Shown here: piece by piece, positions 9,601-16,892 of the stretch
Numbering within the stretch: the first letter of the stretch is position 1
Layout: each line of letters opens with the position of its first letter
DNA from: Deltaproteobacteria bacterium
GTDB taxonomy: Bacteria; Myxococcota_A; Polyangia; Polyangiales; Ga0077539
Assembly (NCBI GenBank): GCA_030694465.1
Contig: JAUXYJ010000021.1
Span: forward strand, 1 to 59,385
Length of the DNA: 59,385 nucleotides
Reading direction: 5' to 3'
Program-made: the position numbers and the translations under genes
Notes under the pieces: model-generated
Told to the model about the DNA's origin: nothing
Database searches by the model: none
The model's input: the letters and a program-made list of their open reading frames with translations, nothing else

Positions 9601-11330
9601 GGCGAGGTGATCCGGATAATACCGGCACAGTCAAACGGACGCACCGCGTCGGCGGGCGGGCGAGCGAGGCTCTCGACGACCTGCTGGCAGTCAAACTGCT
9701 CGTTGGAAGGAAGCAGGCTCCAGGTGCTCTCCGAGAAGATCACCCCGATCCATTTGATCGTGTCAGAGCGGTTGCCCTGGGTAGCCTCGGGGCCACCTAC
9801 GTAGTCGTAGTAATCGAGCATCCGCGAGAAGGTCTGGAGCGCGCGCGGATAGCCGTTCTGCATACGAAAGTAGCCCCAGCCGATTTTGTAGAGCGACTTA
9901 GACCAGTAGGCTCCGTACTCGATCGCTGGATTAAACTGCGCGCGTCCTGGCGAGTTTTCGGGAGTCACCGCGGCGTTGTCCACGCTGGTCGCTCCTGCGC
10001 CGGCGATGCCGACCGAGGGCGCGACGGCCGAAGCAGTGGTTCCGGCCACAGGCAAGAGCCGCGGCTGCTCGCTCGCTCGCATCGAGGCTTCGTACGCGGC
10101 GATCGCGTAGGCGTTGCCAAGATCAGGGTCATTCGGAGGATTGTCAAAGTGATAATCCCCAATGAAATACCAGACTTCTGGCGTGTAGCGTGAGGCTCGG
10201 CCGTTGGCACCGTTGATCGGTGTGCACTCGGCATAGTCGCGCGGAATAGGCATCGCCTCAGTGTCGGTCGAGGGCCCTGCCGCAACGAGCGTCGCGTTGA
10301 TCGCGTCCGCAAGCGACGTAGGATCTGCCGGAGCGCCACCATCAGGATCTGACGCTGCGGACACTGGGACCGCGGGAGAGGTCAGCTCTGCCCCGTACGG
10401 GCGCAGAACGTCCGCGAGGTGCTGACACGACATCGCCGCAGGCTGTCCCTCGGCGATGGGCATCGCGAGGTCCATACGGGGGCGGTATTGAAAGCGGGAC
10501 GGACAGACGAGGTTGCGGTACGAGGTGATGCTCTCGTCCTCTTTGCCCATCTCACGAAGCACCCAGCCGAGCAGATAGTACGTCGCGTCACGCAAGCGAA
10601 ACTGAGGAAATCGCCCAGCAATATGACGATACAACAAGATTGAGCAGCGGTAGTCCGCGGGAGGCGGAGCGGTCAGATCGTCCGCAGGACGTCCCGCGGC
10701 CTCGCGCTCTGCGCGCATTTGGTCAAACCGAGCGTCTGCGTCCAGCTTGGCGTACTTGGCTTCGTCGTAATAGAGCTCGGCCAAGCGAAACATCACGTCC
10801 GGCGAGTGCTGCGCCTCGTTGGGATACGTCTCGATAAAGCGCTCAAAAATCGCGATCGCGCTTCGTCGTGCCTGCGCCTCTGCTTCGCGCTCGGCATCGA
10901 TCTGACGCTCGTAACCACGGCGTAGGCGACTGAGTTGGTTGTCATGCTCGCGACGAAGAAGCCCGTTGATGCTTCGGCGAAACGCGTCACCGCGAGAAGC
11001 AAAGTCCGTGACCTCGTTCTCGAGGAGCTGCAACGCCGCGAGCTGATCGGGCGTGGGGGGTGGCCGAGTCCGCACAAGGGACGCAACCTGCTCGCCCTCA
11101 AGCCCCAACAGATTGCCCGAGCCGGGAGTAGCGGACGCGTCTGGAGACGCTGACACTGCGCCCACGGCAGTAATCCCACTGTCGCTGGTGGCACTCGCGC
11201 CACTGTTGATCATCGTGGGGCCAGCATCTGGCTCGGACGAAGGACGCGTTTGCGCAGAGACTCGTCGGACGCCTGTAGCCCCCAACAAGACCAAACAAAC
11301 CACAAGAAACCAATGAATCGAACGCTTCAT
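6681..11330 (-). CDS. Giant periplasmic TPR protein, AgmU/AgmK-like
   Basis: The protein has 1549 residues. A signal peptide covers about 1-26 (FLVVCLVLLGATGVRRVSAQ), followed by a low-complexity linker. Many TPR-like helical pairs are spread through the chain: EAQHSPDVMFRLAELYYDEA near 180, DYYDYVGG near 500, YYEAIALYRLFLRLYP near 640, YEFKYNRADAMFWAGRYMDA near 800 and HPQAPLALYYTALSYERTNR near 1080. A coiled coil at about 1410-1480 precedes the C-terminus. Such long exported TPR proteins are the hallmark of AgmU/AgmK-type scaffold proteins in gliding-type clusters. It lies 12 bp downstream of the 821-residue TPR gene, and its stop overlaps the next start. Confidence 0.75.
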   Translation of the reverse strand: MKRSIHWFLVVCLVLLGATGVRRVSAQTRPSSEPDAGPTMINSGASATSDSGITAVGAVSASPDASATPGSGNLLGLEGEQVASLVRTRPPPTPDQLAALQLLENEVTDFASRGDAFRRSINGLLRREHDNQLSRLRRGYERQIDAEREAEAQARRSAIAIFERFIETYPNEAQHSPDVMFRLAELYYDEAKYAKLDADARFDQMRAEREAAGRPADDLTAPPPADYRCSILLYRHIAGRFPQFRLRDATYYLLGWVLREMGKEDESITSYRNLVCPSRFQYRPRMDLAMPIAEGQPAAMSCQHLADVLRPYGAELTSPAVPVSAASDPDGGAPADPTSLADAINATLVAAGPSTDTEAMPIPRDYAECTPINGANGRASRYTPEVWYFIGDYHFDNPPNDPDLGNAYAIAAYEASMRASEQPRLLPVAGTTASAVAPSVGIAGAGATSVDNAAVTPENSPGRAQFNPAIEYGAYWSKSLYKIGWGYFRMQNGYPRALQTFSRMLDYYDYVGGPEATQGNRSDTIKWIGVIFSESTWSLLPSNEQFDCQQVVESLARPPADAVRPFDCAGIIRITSPYAAASLGAAQGSPTQGVARTPIAGRPSHIPQDRPWTPEAYLELANDYFQQTKYYEAIALYRLFLRLYPLHFMAPRVAENIAISYERQRQFDAAIGARGALANYLEHSPWWDANNSHPDAQRHAETVARNSLHDSAIEHHRRASSARGRSVTFNRCALGSDGGEVCQPGRTPAARTELLGRAFSELQRANQEYQLAIDAYSNFITNYPNDDAAYEFKYNRADAMFWAGRYMDAARAYAEVRESNENDQYLVASSYMTIKALEAAIRADVGGGRIDPCLAERAGIDVSALTNAQGQAVLAADAVTRCREVPMQPAAASANGQPAAAAAPLELNIPDSVRGLMEARVAYVRRVPRRQDSLAGLGEVFQADENRLNNPPFRSKFAYLNARTQLRYGHVRDAEAAYRSILQNFCNDPDVAGASFADLFNLMLLQGRDDDRERFAREQAQSACRGVDQGVVTGELTNAGFRRALDIFNQAERATGDEAIRLYEQAADLMLRAVNENRNHPQAPLALYYTALSYERTNRFDTATQTYVRITQEYNNLNVNGSTPPRELEGADRQKRIDILEQSNFRAGVNLDRTFDYDGAVRYFDTVVRDTRLATATGHGEHVHDALASIALIRTNTGEWTRAREAWRAFVAVAEPGRERATAEYRVAEMPWRARDWAGAVRAFQDYRRTVAMSADTAEYHVQAQYNIAQALKNSGDQTGARRELRRVAEVFRQSRQAPGSRAAAYAAEALYADLDVRVREYNARTLTQGTGTELARQIRDLKTELDGIDTQASEIIDLQGGEYTIGALVRRAEAHEYLATQEVRISTLLRLSAAQQRQLTTAEASAARLDRLADQLGGRNEALETRLRNQAQEVRDRVQQMRDSMTTQVQQTYDREAEAERKLAIQDYAIAIHLARRNNIPTAFAATALEHIRLEENQPLIEAAVRAINPQLAQRVGFAYTPQMFSSEAPGATLTQQQPVATPGLVGE

Positions 11331-11342
11331 GGGTGGAGCTTT

Positions 11343-13808
11343 CTACCTGCCGCCCGCAACCCCGGCCGGAGCCGGAGTTGGACTGGGCGCGATCGCACTT
11401 GAACCCGCTGCACTGCCGCCAGAGCCGGTGGCCCCAGGAGAGTCGGCTGCGGGAGGAGTTGGTGACGGGGTTTGAGCTGCGGGCGGTCGGCTTGGTGCCG
11501 CTCCGCTGGCAGGCTCGATCTGAGCGCCCTCGATCACCTCGGAGAATTCATCATTGAGCGCTGTGGAGGCGCGGTTCAGATCCTCAGCAAGAATCCGTGC
11601 GCGGTTGTTGTGGTTTTCGCGCTGCTCCCACGACACATCCACAAGCCCGAGATCGGCACGCATCACAACGCGGTGAAAATGCAGGCGAACGTTGTTGATG
11701 TTCTGCATCACGAGGCCACCGACCACGTCCGCAGACTCACGCTCGAGGTCTGCCAAACGAATGCGAAACCCCGACACGCGGCGCTCTTCTTCGTCAACTT
11801 GGCCACGCACAACAGAGATCCGCTGATCGACCACCGTACGGACACGGGCGTCAAAATCGAGCACACGGCGCTCGACCTCGTCGAGCCGCGCGACCAGCGC
11901 GGGGATGTCCCCCGAGAGTCGGCCCAAGGTGCGCAAGATCTCAACTTGGCGCTGGAGAAGGTCGCGATACTCACGTGAAATCTCGCTATCGCGCTCATAG
12001 CGTGGATCCCCTACACCCACCTGTGCGCGGCCGATCACGACCTGGCGGCGAAGATCCGAAATACGCGCGCGATACGAAGTCACAGCGGCCCGATGTTGCG
12101 CAATCTCCGTGCGAACTGCAGTGAGATCGGACTGGTTGCGAGTGCTCGCGTTGGAGGTCAAATAGCGCTCCATGGCGACGAGCATCGCTTCGAGGTTAGC
12201 GACGCGTTGATCGTTGCGCTGGATCTCTTGTCCTAGATTGGTGAATTCGCCCTCAGCGGCGCGATCGCGACGTCGAACACCCTCTTCGTCCACTGGCAAG
12301 CGCGAGACCGAGTTGTCGAGGCCTCGCCGTTGCGCGATGATCCCTTGCAAGGTCGCGTCGCCAGCGGGCGATTGAGAGTCCAGATAGGCCGCAAGCGCGC
12401 TGCGAGCGCGGGTCACGCGGTTGAGCACCTGAAAAGCCTGCTCACGCGCGGTACGAAGCTCTCGAAACACGTGCGCACGCGACGGCGAATTGATCGCCGC
12501 GTTCAGCCGCGCGATGAGCCCTTCGCTGTCTCGGATGTACTGTCGGCAGGTGTTGAGGTCGCCGATGACCGAGAGGGAGTCATCCAAGGTTCCCTCACTG
12601 CGCACGTAGGCGAGCGCTTGAGAAGGGAGCAGCGAAGATGCGTCAAAGATCTCGATGTTCGAGAGCAACAATTGCTGAAAATACGCCTGCGGATCACGGT
12701 TCTCGGCCACGATCTGCTCCAGCCGCTGAGCGACCGGACCGTACTGCGTCCTCACCTCTTGAAAGACCTGCTGCGCGCGATCAAAGCGACCCGTGCGGAG
12801 CAAGAGGTTTCCCCAGAGCAGCTTGCCCTCGGGAATCAGCGGCGAGTCTGGGTTGGAGATCGCGAGAATCTCAAGCGCTCGTTCGGCGCGAATGGAGTCG
12901 CCGTTGCGAATGAAGACCCAGGCCTGCTCAAAGAGGGCGCGGTCGAAGAAGGTCGAGCTGCGACCGACCTGTTGGTAGGCCTCGATCGAGCCATCGAGTT
13001 CTAAGCGCTCGAGCCTCAGACGGCCCATCGCGAGCCACGCCAAATCGATGACCTGCTGTCGCTGCTCGTCGCCCTGCGCGTCCAACTGAGTAACACGCTC
13101 AAACGCCTGAATCGCTTCAGGAAAACGCTCTTGCGCGGTGTGAATCGCGCCCAAGAAATAGCGGGCCTGCGGGTAGACCGGAGCCGTCGTCGGGATCGCC
13201 TCGAAGGCTCGACGGGCCGCCTCGTAGTCGGGAATCCGTCGGAGAAAATAGTATTTACCGCGGACGTACGTGGTCTGCGCCTCGATGTCGCCAGGCGGGA
13301 TTTGGTTGAGCCGCGAGAAGAGCTCGTCCATGCCCGAGACATCGCCCGTTCGCAGAGCGATCTCGATCAAGCGTCCCAGCGAGCGCTGAACATACGGGCG
13401 AAACAGCGGCTCGCCCGCGTGTTGAAGCACCTCGCGAAAGCGCGTGCGTGCTCCGTAGCGATCTCCCGCTTGGTAGAGAGCCTCGCCCAAGAGATAGAGC
13501 GAGTTTGAGTACGCTGGGCTGTCTGCGTAGTTGGTCACGATGTCGGTAAACAACACCGCTGATCGTGAGTAGTCACGGAGCCTAAAGAGCAGCTCACCAT
13601 CCGCGAATCGCTGCGTGTACGCAGGCAGATTGCGCGTCGGTGCCACGCCCTGTTGGGGCATAAATTGATCAAGCCCGCCCGCGCGCGTCTCGACCTCGCT
13701 GACGGCCTGACGCGCAGTGTCGATCGATTGCCCGAGCGCGAGACGTGGCACCGCCAGAAGCATGAGCGCTCCGACAGAACCGGGCGCAAACAAGGCTCGT
13801 CGTTTCAT
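11343..13808 (-). CDS. Exported TPR and coiled-coil protein
   Basis: The protein has 821 residues. The signal peptide ends near RLALGQ. TPR-like repeats at about 60-380 include SLYLLGEALYQAGDRYGART, AIQAFERVTQLDAQG and LLRTGRFDRAQQVFQEV. A long coiled-coil region at about 430-740 follows (LRRQVVIGRAQVGV, VDEEERRVSGFRIRLADLE). The end is a Pro/Ala/Ser-rich tail of about 60 residues. The tail may cross the peptidoglycan. The gene overlaps its upstream neighbour by four bases and lies 12 bp before the 1549-residue gene, so all are one operon. The TPR-plus-coil architecture resembles PglI/GltC-type proteins, but I cannot assign orthology from motifs alone. Confidence 0.7.
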   Translation of the reverse strand: MKRRALFAPGSVGALMLLAVPRLALGQSIDTARQAVSEVETRAGGLDQFMPQQGVAPTRNLPAYTQRFADGELLFRLRDYSRSAVLFTDIVTNYADSPAYSNSLYLLGEALYQAGDRYGARTRFREVLQHAGEPLFRPYVQRSLGRLIEIALRTGDVSGMDELFSRLNQIPPGDIEAQTTYVRGKYYFLRRIPDYEAARRAFEAIPTTAPVYPQARYFLGAIHTAQERFPEAIQAFERVTQLDAQGDEQRQQVIDLAWLAMGRLRLERLELDGSIEAYQQVGRSSTFFDRALFEQAWVFIRNGDSIRAERALEILAISNPDSPLIPEGKLLWGNLLLRTGRFDRAQQVFQEVRTQYGPVAQRLEQIVAENRDPQAYFQQLLLSNIEIFDASSLLPSQALAYVRSEGTLDDSLSVIGDLNTCRQYIRDSEGLIARLNAAINSPSRAHVFRELRTAREQAFQVLNRVTRARSALAAYLDSQSPAGDATLQGIIAQRRGLDNSVSRLPVDEEGVRRRDRAAEGEFTNLGQEIQRNDQRVANLEAMLVAMERYLTSNASTRNQSDLTAVRTEIAQHRAAVTSYRARISDLRRQVVIGRAQVGVGDPRYERDSEISREYRDLLQRQVEILRTLGRLSGDIPALVARLDEVERRVLDFDARVRTVVDQRISVVRGQVDEEERRVSGFRIRLADLERESADVVGGLVMQNINNVRLHFHRVVMRADLGLVDVSWEQRENHNNRARILAEDLNRASTALNDEFSEVIEGAQIEPASGAAPSRPPAAQTPSPTPPAADSPGATGSGGSAAGSSAIAPSPTPAPAGVAGGR

Positions 13809-14611
13809 GGATTGGCGCCCTGTGCCGGAGCAGGCGTGGTTGCTGCCGCGGCAGGAGCAGCCGCGCCAGGAGCGGCCGCAGCAGGCGTCGCAGCCTCGCC
13901 ACTGTCAGCGTCTTGAAGGTCACGGAGCGAGAGAATCCGGGTCAAATAACGGACGGCGGGGCGCTCTTCGGGCAGGGTCGTGGGGCCGCCCTTTTCGTAG
14001 CCCACCACGCGAATTTGGATCGCCTTGCCCTCGGCGATGGTGAAGCTCTGCGTGCTGCGGACTCGAAACGAGTAGCCCTTGACGTACGAAAAGATCCCGT
14101 AGCCATTGCCTTGGTACTCGAGGTTGACCGTGAGCGAGTGATCGCCAGCGCCAATTTGCCCGTTGTACACAGGAAATTCACGCTGATCTGCGAGTGACCC
14201 ATTGTCGTCGCTGCGCGTAAGAATGGGTGCGCCGTCCAGCGCATAGACCGCACGAACCAAACGGTAGAGTGCGCCCATTTGGTTCTCGTGAACGACCACC
14301 GCGCGTGCGCCGCCGATTACGTTCTGGAGGATGGACTCTGCCAGCAAAGACAGGCGCGCTTTGGAGCGAAAGATCTCTTCTTTGAGCTCATTGATCCGCT
14401 GTTCGAGATCCCGAAGTCGAACAATGAACTGCTCACCGGTCACGTTCGGACCTGAGTCCGTGGTGCTCGCGGGGCCCGCATCGTCCGAATCCATGTCATC
14501 CGCGCTTGACACAGGCGCCATCGCGGCCCCCGCATCAGACTGTGCCCAAGCTGATTCTCCAGAGAGAATTGCTGCCGCCCCCAGGACAAGAGCCATTAAC
14601 CAAACGTGCAT
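13805..14611 (-). CDS. Exported protein leading the TPR envelope operon
   Basis: The protein has 268 residues with a signal peptide cleaved after AWA. A Ser/Asp/Ala linker is followed by a coiled coil at about 60-90 (RLRDLEQRINELKEEIFRS). A globular, beta-rich region at about 95-230 follows, with NGQIGAGDHSLTVNLEYQGN and YSFRVRSTQSFTIAEG. The end is an Ala/Pro-rich tail. In related genomes such Ala/Pro tails lead to misleading annotation as dihydrolipoamide acetyltransferase; nothing here supports that enzyme. As the first gene it is followed directly by the operon's promoter region at 14612-14992. It is probably a periplasmic component of the TPR complex. Confidence 0.65.
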   Translation of the reverse strand: MHVWLMALVLGAAAILSGESAWAQSDAGAAMAPVSSADDMDSDDAGPASTTDSGPNVTGEQFIVRLRDLEQRINELKEEIFRSKARLSLLAESILQNVIGGARAVVVHENQMGALYRLVRAVYALDGAPILTRSDDNGSLADQREFPVYNGQIGAGDHSLTVNLEYQGNGYGIFSYVKGYSFRVRSTQSFTIAEGKAIQIRVVGYEKGGPTTLPEERPAVRYLTRILSLRDLQDADSGEAATPAAAAPGAAAPAAAATTPAPAQGANP

Positions 14612-14992
14612 TGCTGAATCTCCGCTTCACTGCGACAAGTAACGCGAGTTCTTCTCGAACTCCGCTCTTATTTTATGCTGTTCTGAGCTGTTCCCACCCC
14701 GCGAGACTTGGTGGCGGATGGGTAGACAACACCGAATCAACCCAGGGAGTACCCCATCGGCCGATTGATTCCAAGTCGAAGACATCTTCGTACACACACC
14801 AAAACTCGCGCGTGTTTACTTCGGCATTGCCCTTCAACCCAGGCAGATAGCACACCGACCCGCGACTGTAGTGTTGCATTCTCCACAACAATAGCGTCCT
14901 GTTTGTCCGCAACTGCCCGTGCAGATCCCCATCAATCCTTGCGTTGTTGTGGCGAATCGACTGACTGTACGTGCCCACGGAGCCCCTCTGTC
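14612..14992. other. Divergent intergenic region between the TPR operon and the second sigma gene
   Basis: These 381 bp separate two divergent units and must hold both promoters. The strongest element is the inverted repeat at 14646-14662, close to the TPR-operon start. A minus-strand reading frame (14673-14978) exists, but it lacks a credible start and domain content and is not called. A GGAG at 14979-14982 precedes the sigma-factor start. I see no clear -35/-10 pair, which would fit control by an ECF sigma factor. Confidence 0.5.
14646..14662. promoter_or_regulatory. Inverted repeat upstream of the TPR envelope operon
   Basis: GAGTTC and GAACTC are separated by five bases, 35 bp upstream of the first operon codon at 14611. 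The position suits an operator or a small 5' UTR hairpin. No regulator can be named. Confidence 0.3.
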
Positions 14993-15607
14993 TTGACTTC
15001 AGCGCGTCACGAATCGCCCTCCGACGAAACGTTGCTAGAACAGTTTCGGACTGGCGAGCGCGCTGCTTTTGACAAGCTCGTAGCGCGCCACCGCGTGGGC
15101 TTGTTCAACTTCATCCTCCGCTCGGTGAAGGACCGCTCGCTTGCCGAAGAGCTGCTGCAAGACGTCTGGATTCGGATCATCACCGCGGCAGGTGATTTTC
15201 AGCGTGCTTCGAAATTTTCAACGTGGGCATACACCGTCGCAAGAAACCTCTGCATCGACCATGCACGCAAGGCCGTTTTGCGGAGACATCCGTCTTTAGA
15301 CCACAGCGCTGGTCGAAGCGAAGATGGCCCCACGTTGGGGGATGTGGTTCCTGATCGAAAACCGATCGCGGACCGAGAGAGCATCGCCGCACAGCTTCGT
15401 GCACAGCTCGTCGAAGCGATTCAGAATCTCCCCGAAGACCAGCGCGAGGTCTTCATGCTCCGCGAGTACTCCAACCTCCCGTTTAAAGAAATCGCTGACG
15501 TCGTCGGCGCCCCTGAAAACACTGTGAAGAGCCGCATGCGATACGCCATCGAGCGGCTCCAGGGAGCGCTCGCTGAGTACGAAGACTACCTGCGCACTTT
15601 GCGCTAA
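14993..15607 (+). CDS. ECF RNA polymerase sigma factor (RpoE-like)
   Basis: With the TTG start at 14993 the protein has 204 residues. The TTG lies 10 bp after a GGAG Shine-Dalgarno, and the frame has no ATG between 14765 and region 2. Region 2 (about 20-90) contains LLEQFRTGERAAFDKLV, AEELLQDVWIRI and FSTWAYTVARNLCIDHAR. Region 4 (about 130-190) contains AIQNLPEDQREVFMLREYSN and the helix-turn-helix FKEIADVVGAPENTVKSRMR. These are classic ECF features. It is followed after 41 bp by a zinc-finger anti-sigma gene and forms the second such pair in the window. Confidence 0.92.
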   Translation: MTSARHESPSDETLLEQFRTGERAAFDKLVARHRVGLFNFILRSVKDRSLAEELLQDVWIRIITAAGDFQRASKFSTWAYTVARNLCIDHARKAVLRRHPSLDHSAGRSEDGPTLGDVVPDRKPIADRESIAAQLRAQLVEAIQNLPEDQREVFMLREYSNLPFKEIADVVGAPENTVKSRMRYAIERLQGALAEYEDYLRTLR

Positions 15608-15648
15608 TCGCCTGACACTTCACGATCCGATTGCTGCGAGAACCCGCC

Positions 15649-16827
15649 ATGGACTGCGAGACCCACCGAATGCAACTACTGGAGCTTGTCTACGACGAGC
15701 TAAGCGACGTGTTGCGCTCTGACGTCGTGGCACATCTTGAACAGTGTGACGACTGCCGGAGAGAACACAATCAGCTTCAATTGGGCCGTCGACTGGCGAC
15801 GCAGCTCCCCGTTGAGACACCCGGCCCGTTGTCCGATCGGGTGCTCGCCGCCCTCGCCGCGCACACCTCAAGCACCGTAGCCGTCGCAGATTTGGGCGCC
15901 CCCAAGAGCACCCCGGAGGTGCTCCCACCGACCTCGAATTCGGTCCCAGAGACTCCTACTCCGGACAACGTCGTGCGGGCAGAGTCCCGATGGCTTGATC
16001 GGCTCGCCGCGCTCGCGATGCGACGCGAGATCGCCATGGCAGCAGTGTTTGTATTGGCTGTTGGCGTGGGAATTACCACGCTGTACGCGCCCTCTCAGCG
16101 CTCGACTACGTTGGGAGAGCAGAGCCGCTCTCAGGTGATTCCGGCAGTCGAAGTCAACGCGGATCCCTCGCCTTCGGGGCCCACTCATGCGCACGCGCAG
16201 CATGGCAGTGTTCATCGCGATCCGGCGCCAGAGCGCGCACGTGCGGACCGCGCAGAGGGCAGGGCACAGGCGGCTTCGCGGAGCGCCGCAACTGCACCGA
16301 GCAGCGCGCTTCCGCCGAGCCCGGCAGCGCTCCCGTGGGCGCCACAGCCCGAACAAGCTCCGGCCGCCATCGCAGCGCCCCAGCGCACCCAAGAGCGCGT
16401 CGAGATGCGCGCTCAGGCGCTCAGCCCTAGTGCTCCGTTTGGTGCGCAGATGGGACAGAGCGCCCAAGCACCGACCACGGCGCCGGCGCAGGAGCCGGCA
16501 CGTTCGGTGACAGAACAGCGCGCACATCTTGCGCTCGCGCAGGGCAACGTCGATGAAGCGCTCACAGGTTTTCGCGCAGTCCTCGCGGGTGCCGAGGACG
16601 ATGTGACCCGTGCGCGGATGCGTCGTGAGATTGCCTCGGCAGAACAGACCCTGGCGCAACAGACCGCGTCTGAGTCGACCTCGTCGGCGCAAGCCGGGAC
16701 GGCCTCGGCAGTGAGGCAAACGGGCCCCACGCCGGCACGGCGAGTCGCGGCACCCAGCATGCGCCGAGCGGTACGGCCGCGGCCCTCTGGGAGCCAAGCA
16801 GACAGCTTCAGCAACCTCGCGTACTGA
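15649..16827 (+). CDS. Zinc-finger transmembrane anti-sigma factor
   Basis: The protein has 392 residues. The start MDCETHRMQ places the ZAS motif at H29, C33 and C36, the same positions as in the anti-sigma protein at 207-1355. A variable linker follows, then one membrane helix at about 127-147 (IAMAAVFVLAVGVGITTLYA). The outer part is low-complexity Ala/Pro/Gln-rich sequence (about 150-290) and a short helical, TPR-like segment near 295-345 (QRAHLALAQGNVDEALTGF). It is the natural inhibitor of the sigma factor 41 bp upstream; the outer part may sense a periplasmic signal, which is inference. An alternative start at 15631 adds six residues. Confidence 0.88.
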   Translation: MDCETHRMQLLELVYDELSDVLRSDVVAHLEQCDDCRREHNQLQLGRRLATQLPVETPGPLSDRVLAALAAHTSSTVAVADLGAPKSTPEVLPPTSNSVPETPTPDNVVRAESRWLDRLAALAMRREIAMAAVFVLAVGVGITTLYAPSQRSTTLGEQSRSQVIPAVEVNADPSPSGPTHAHAQHGSVHRDPAPERARADRAEGRAQAASRSAATAPSSALPPSPAALPWAPQPEQAPAAIAAPQRTQERVEMRAQALSPSAPFGAQMGQSAQAPTTAPAQEPARSVTEQRAHLALAQGNVDEALTGFRAVLAGAEDDVTRARMRREIASAEQTLAQQTASESTSSAQAGTASAVRQTGPTPARRVAAPSMRRAVRPRPSGSQADSFSNLAY

Positions 16828-16892
16828 CTTGTTAGTGCGTTGCTGTCGCGATCGCTCGACAGATCGCGAGACAGCATGCGACCACTCAGTGC

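Noticed and set aside
13805..14611. Dihydrolipoamide acetyltransferase
   Set aside because: Only the Ala/Pro tail recalls it; there is no lipoyl domain and a signal peptide is present.
14673..14978. Minus-strand frame of 101 codons between the TPR operon and the sigma gene
   Set aside because: It has no domain, a weak start and lies where the divergent promoters must be.
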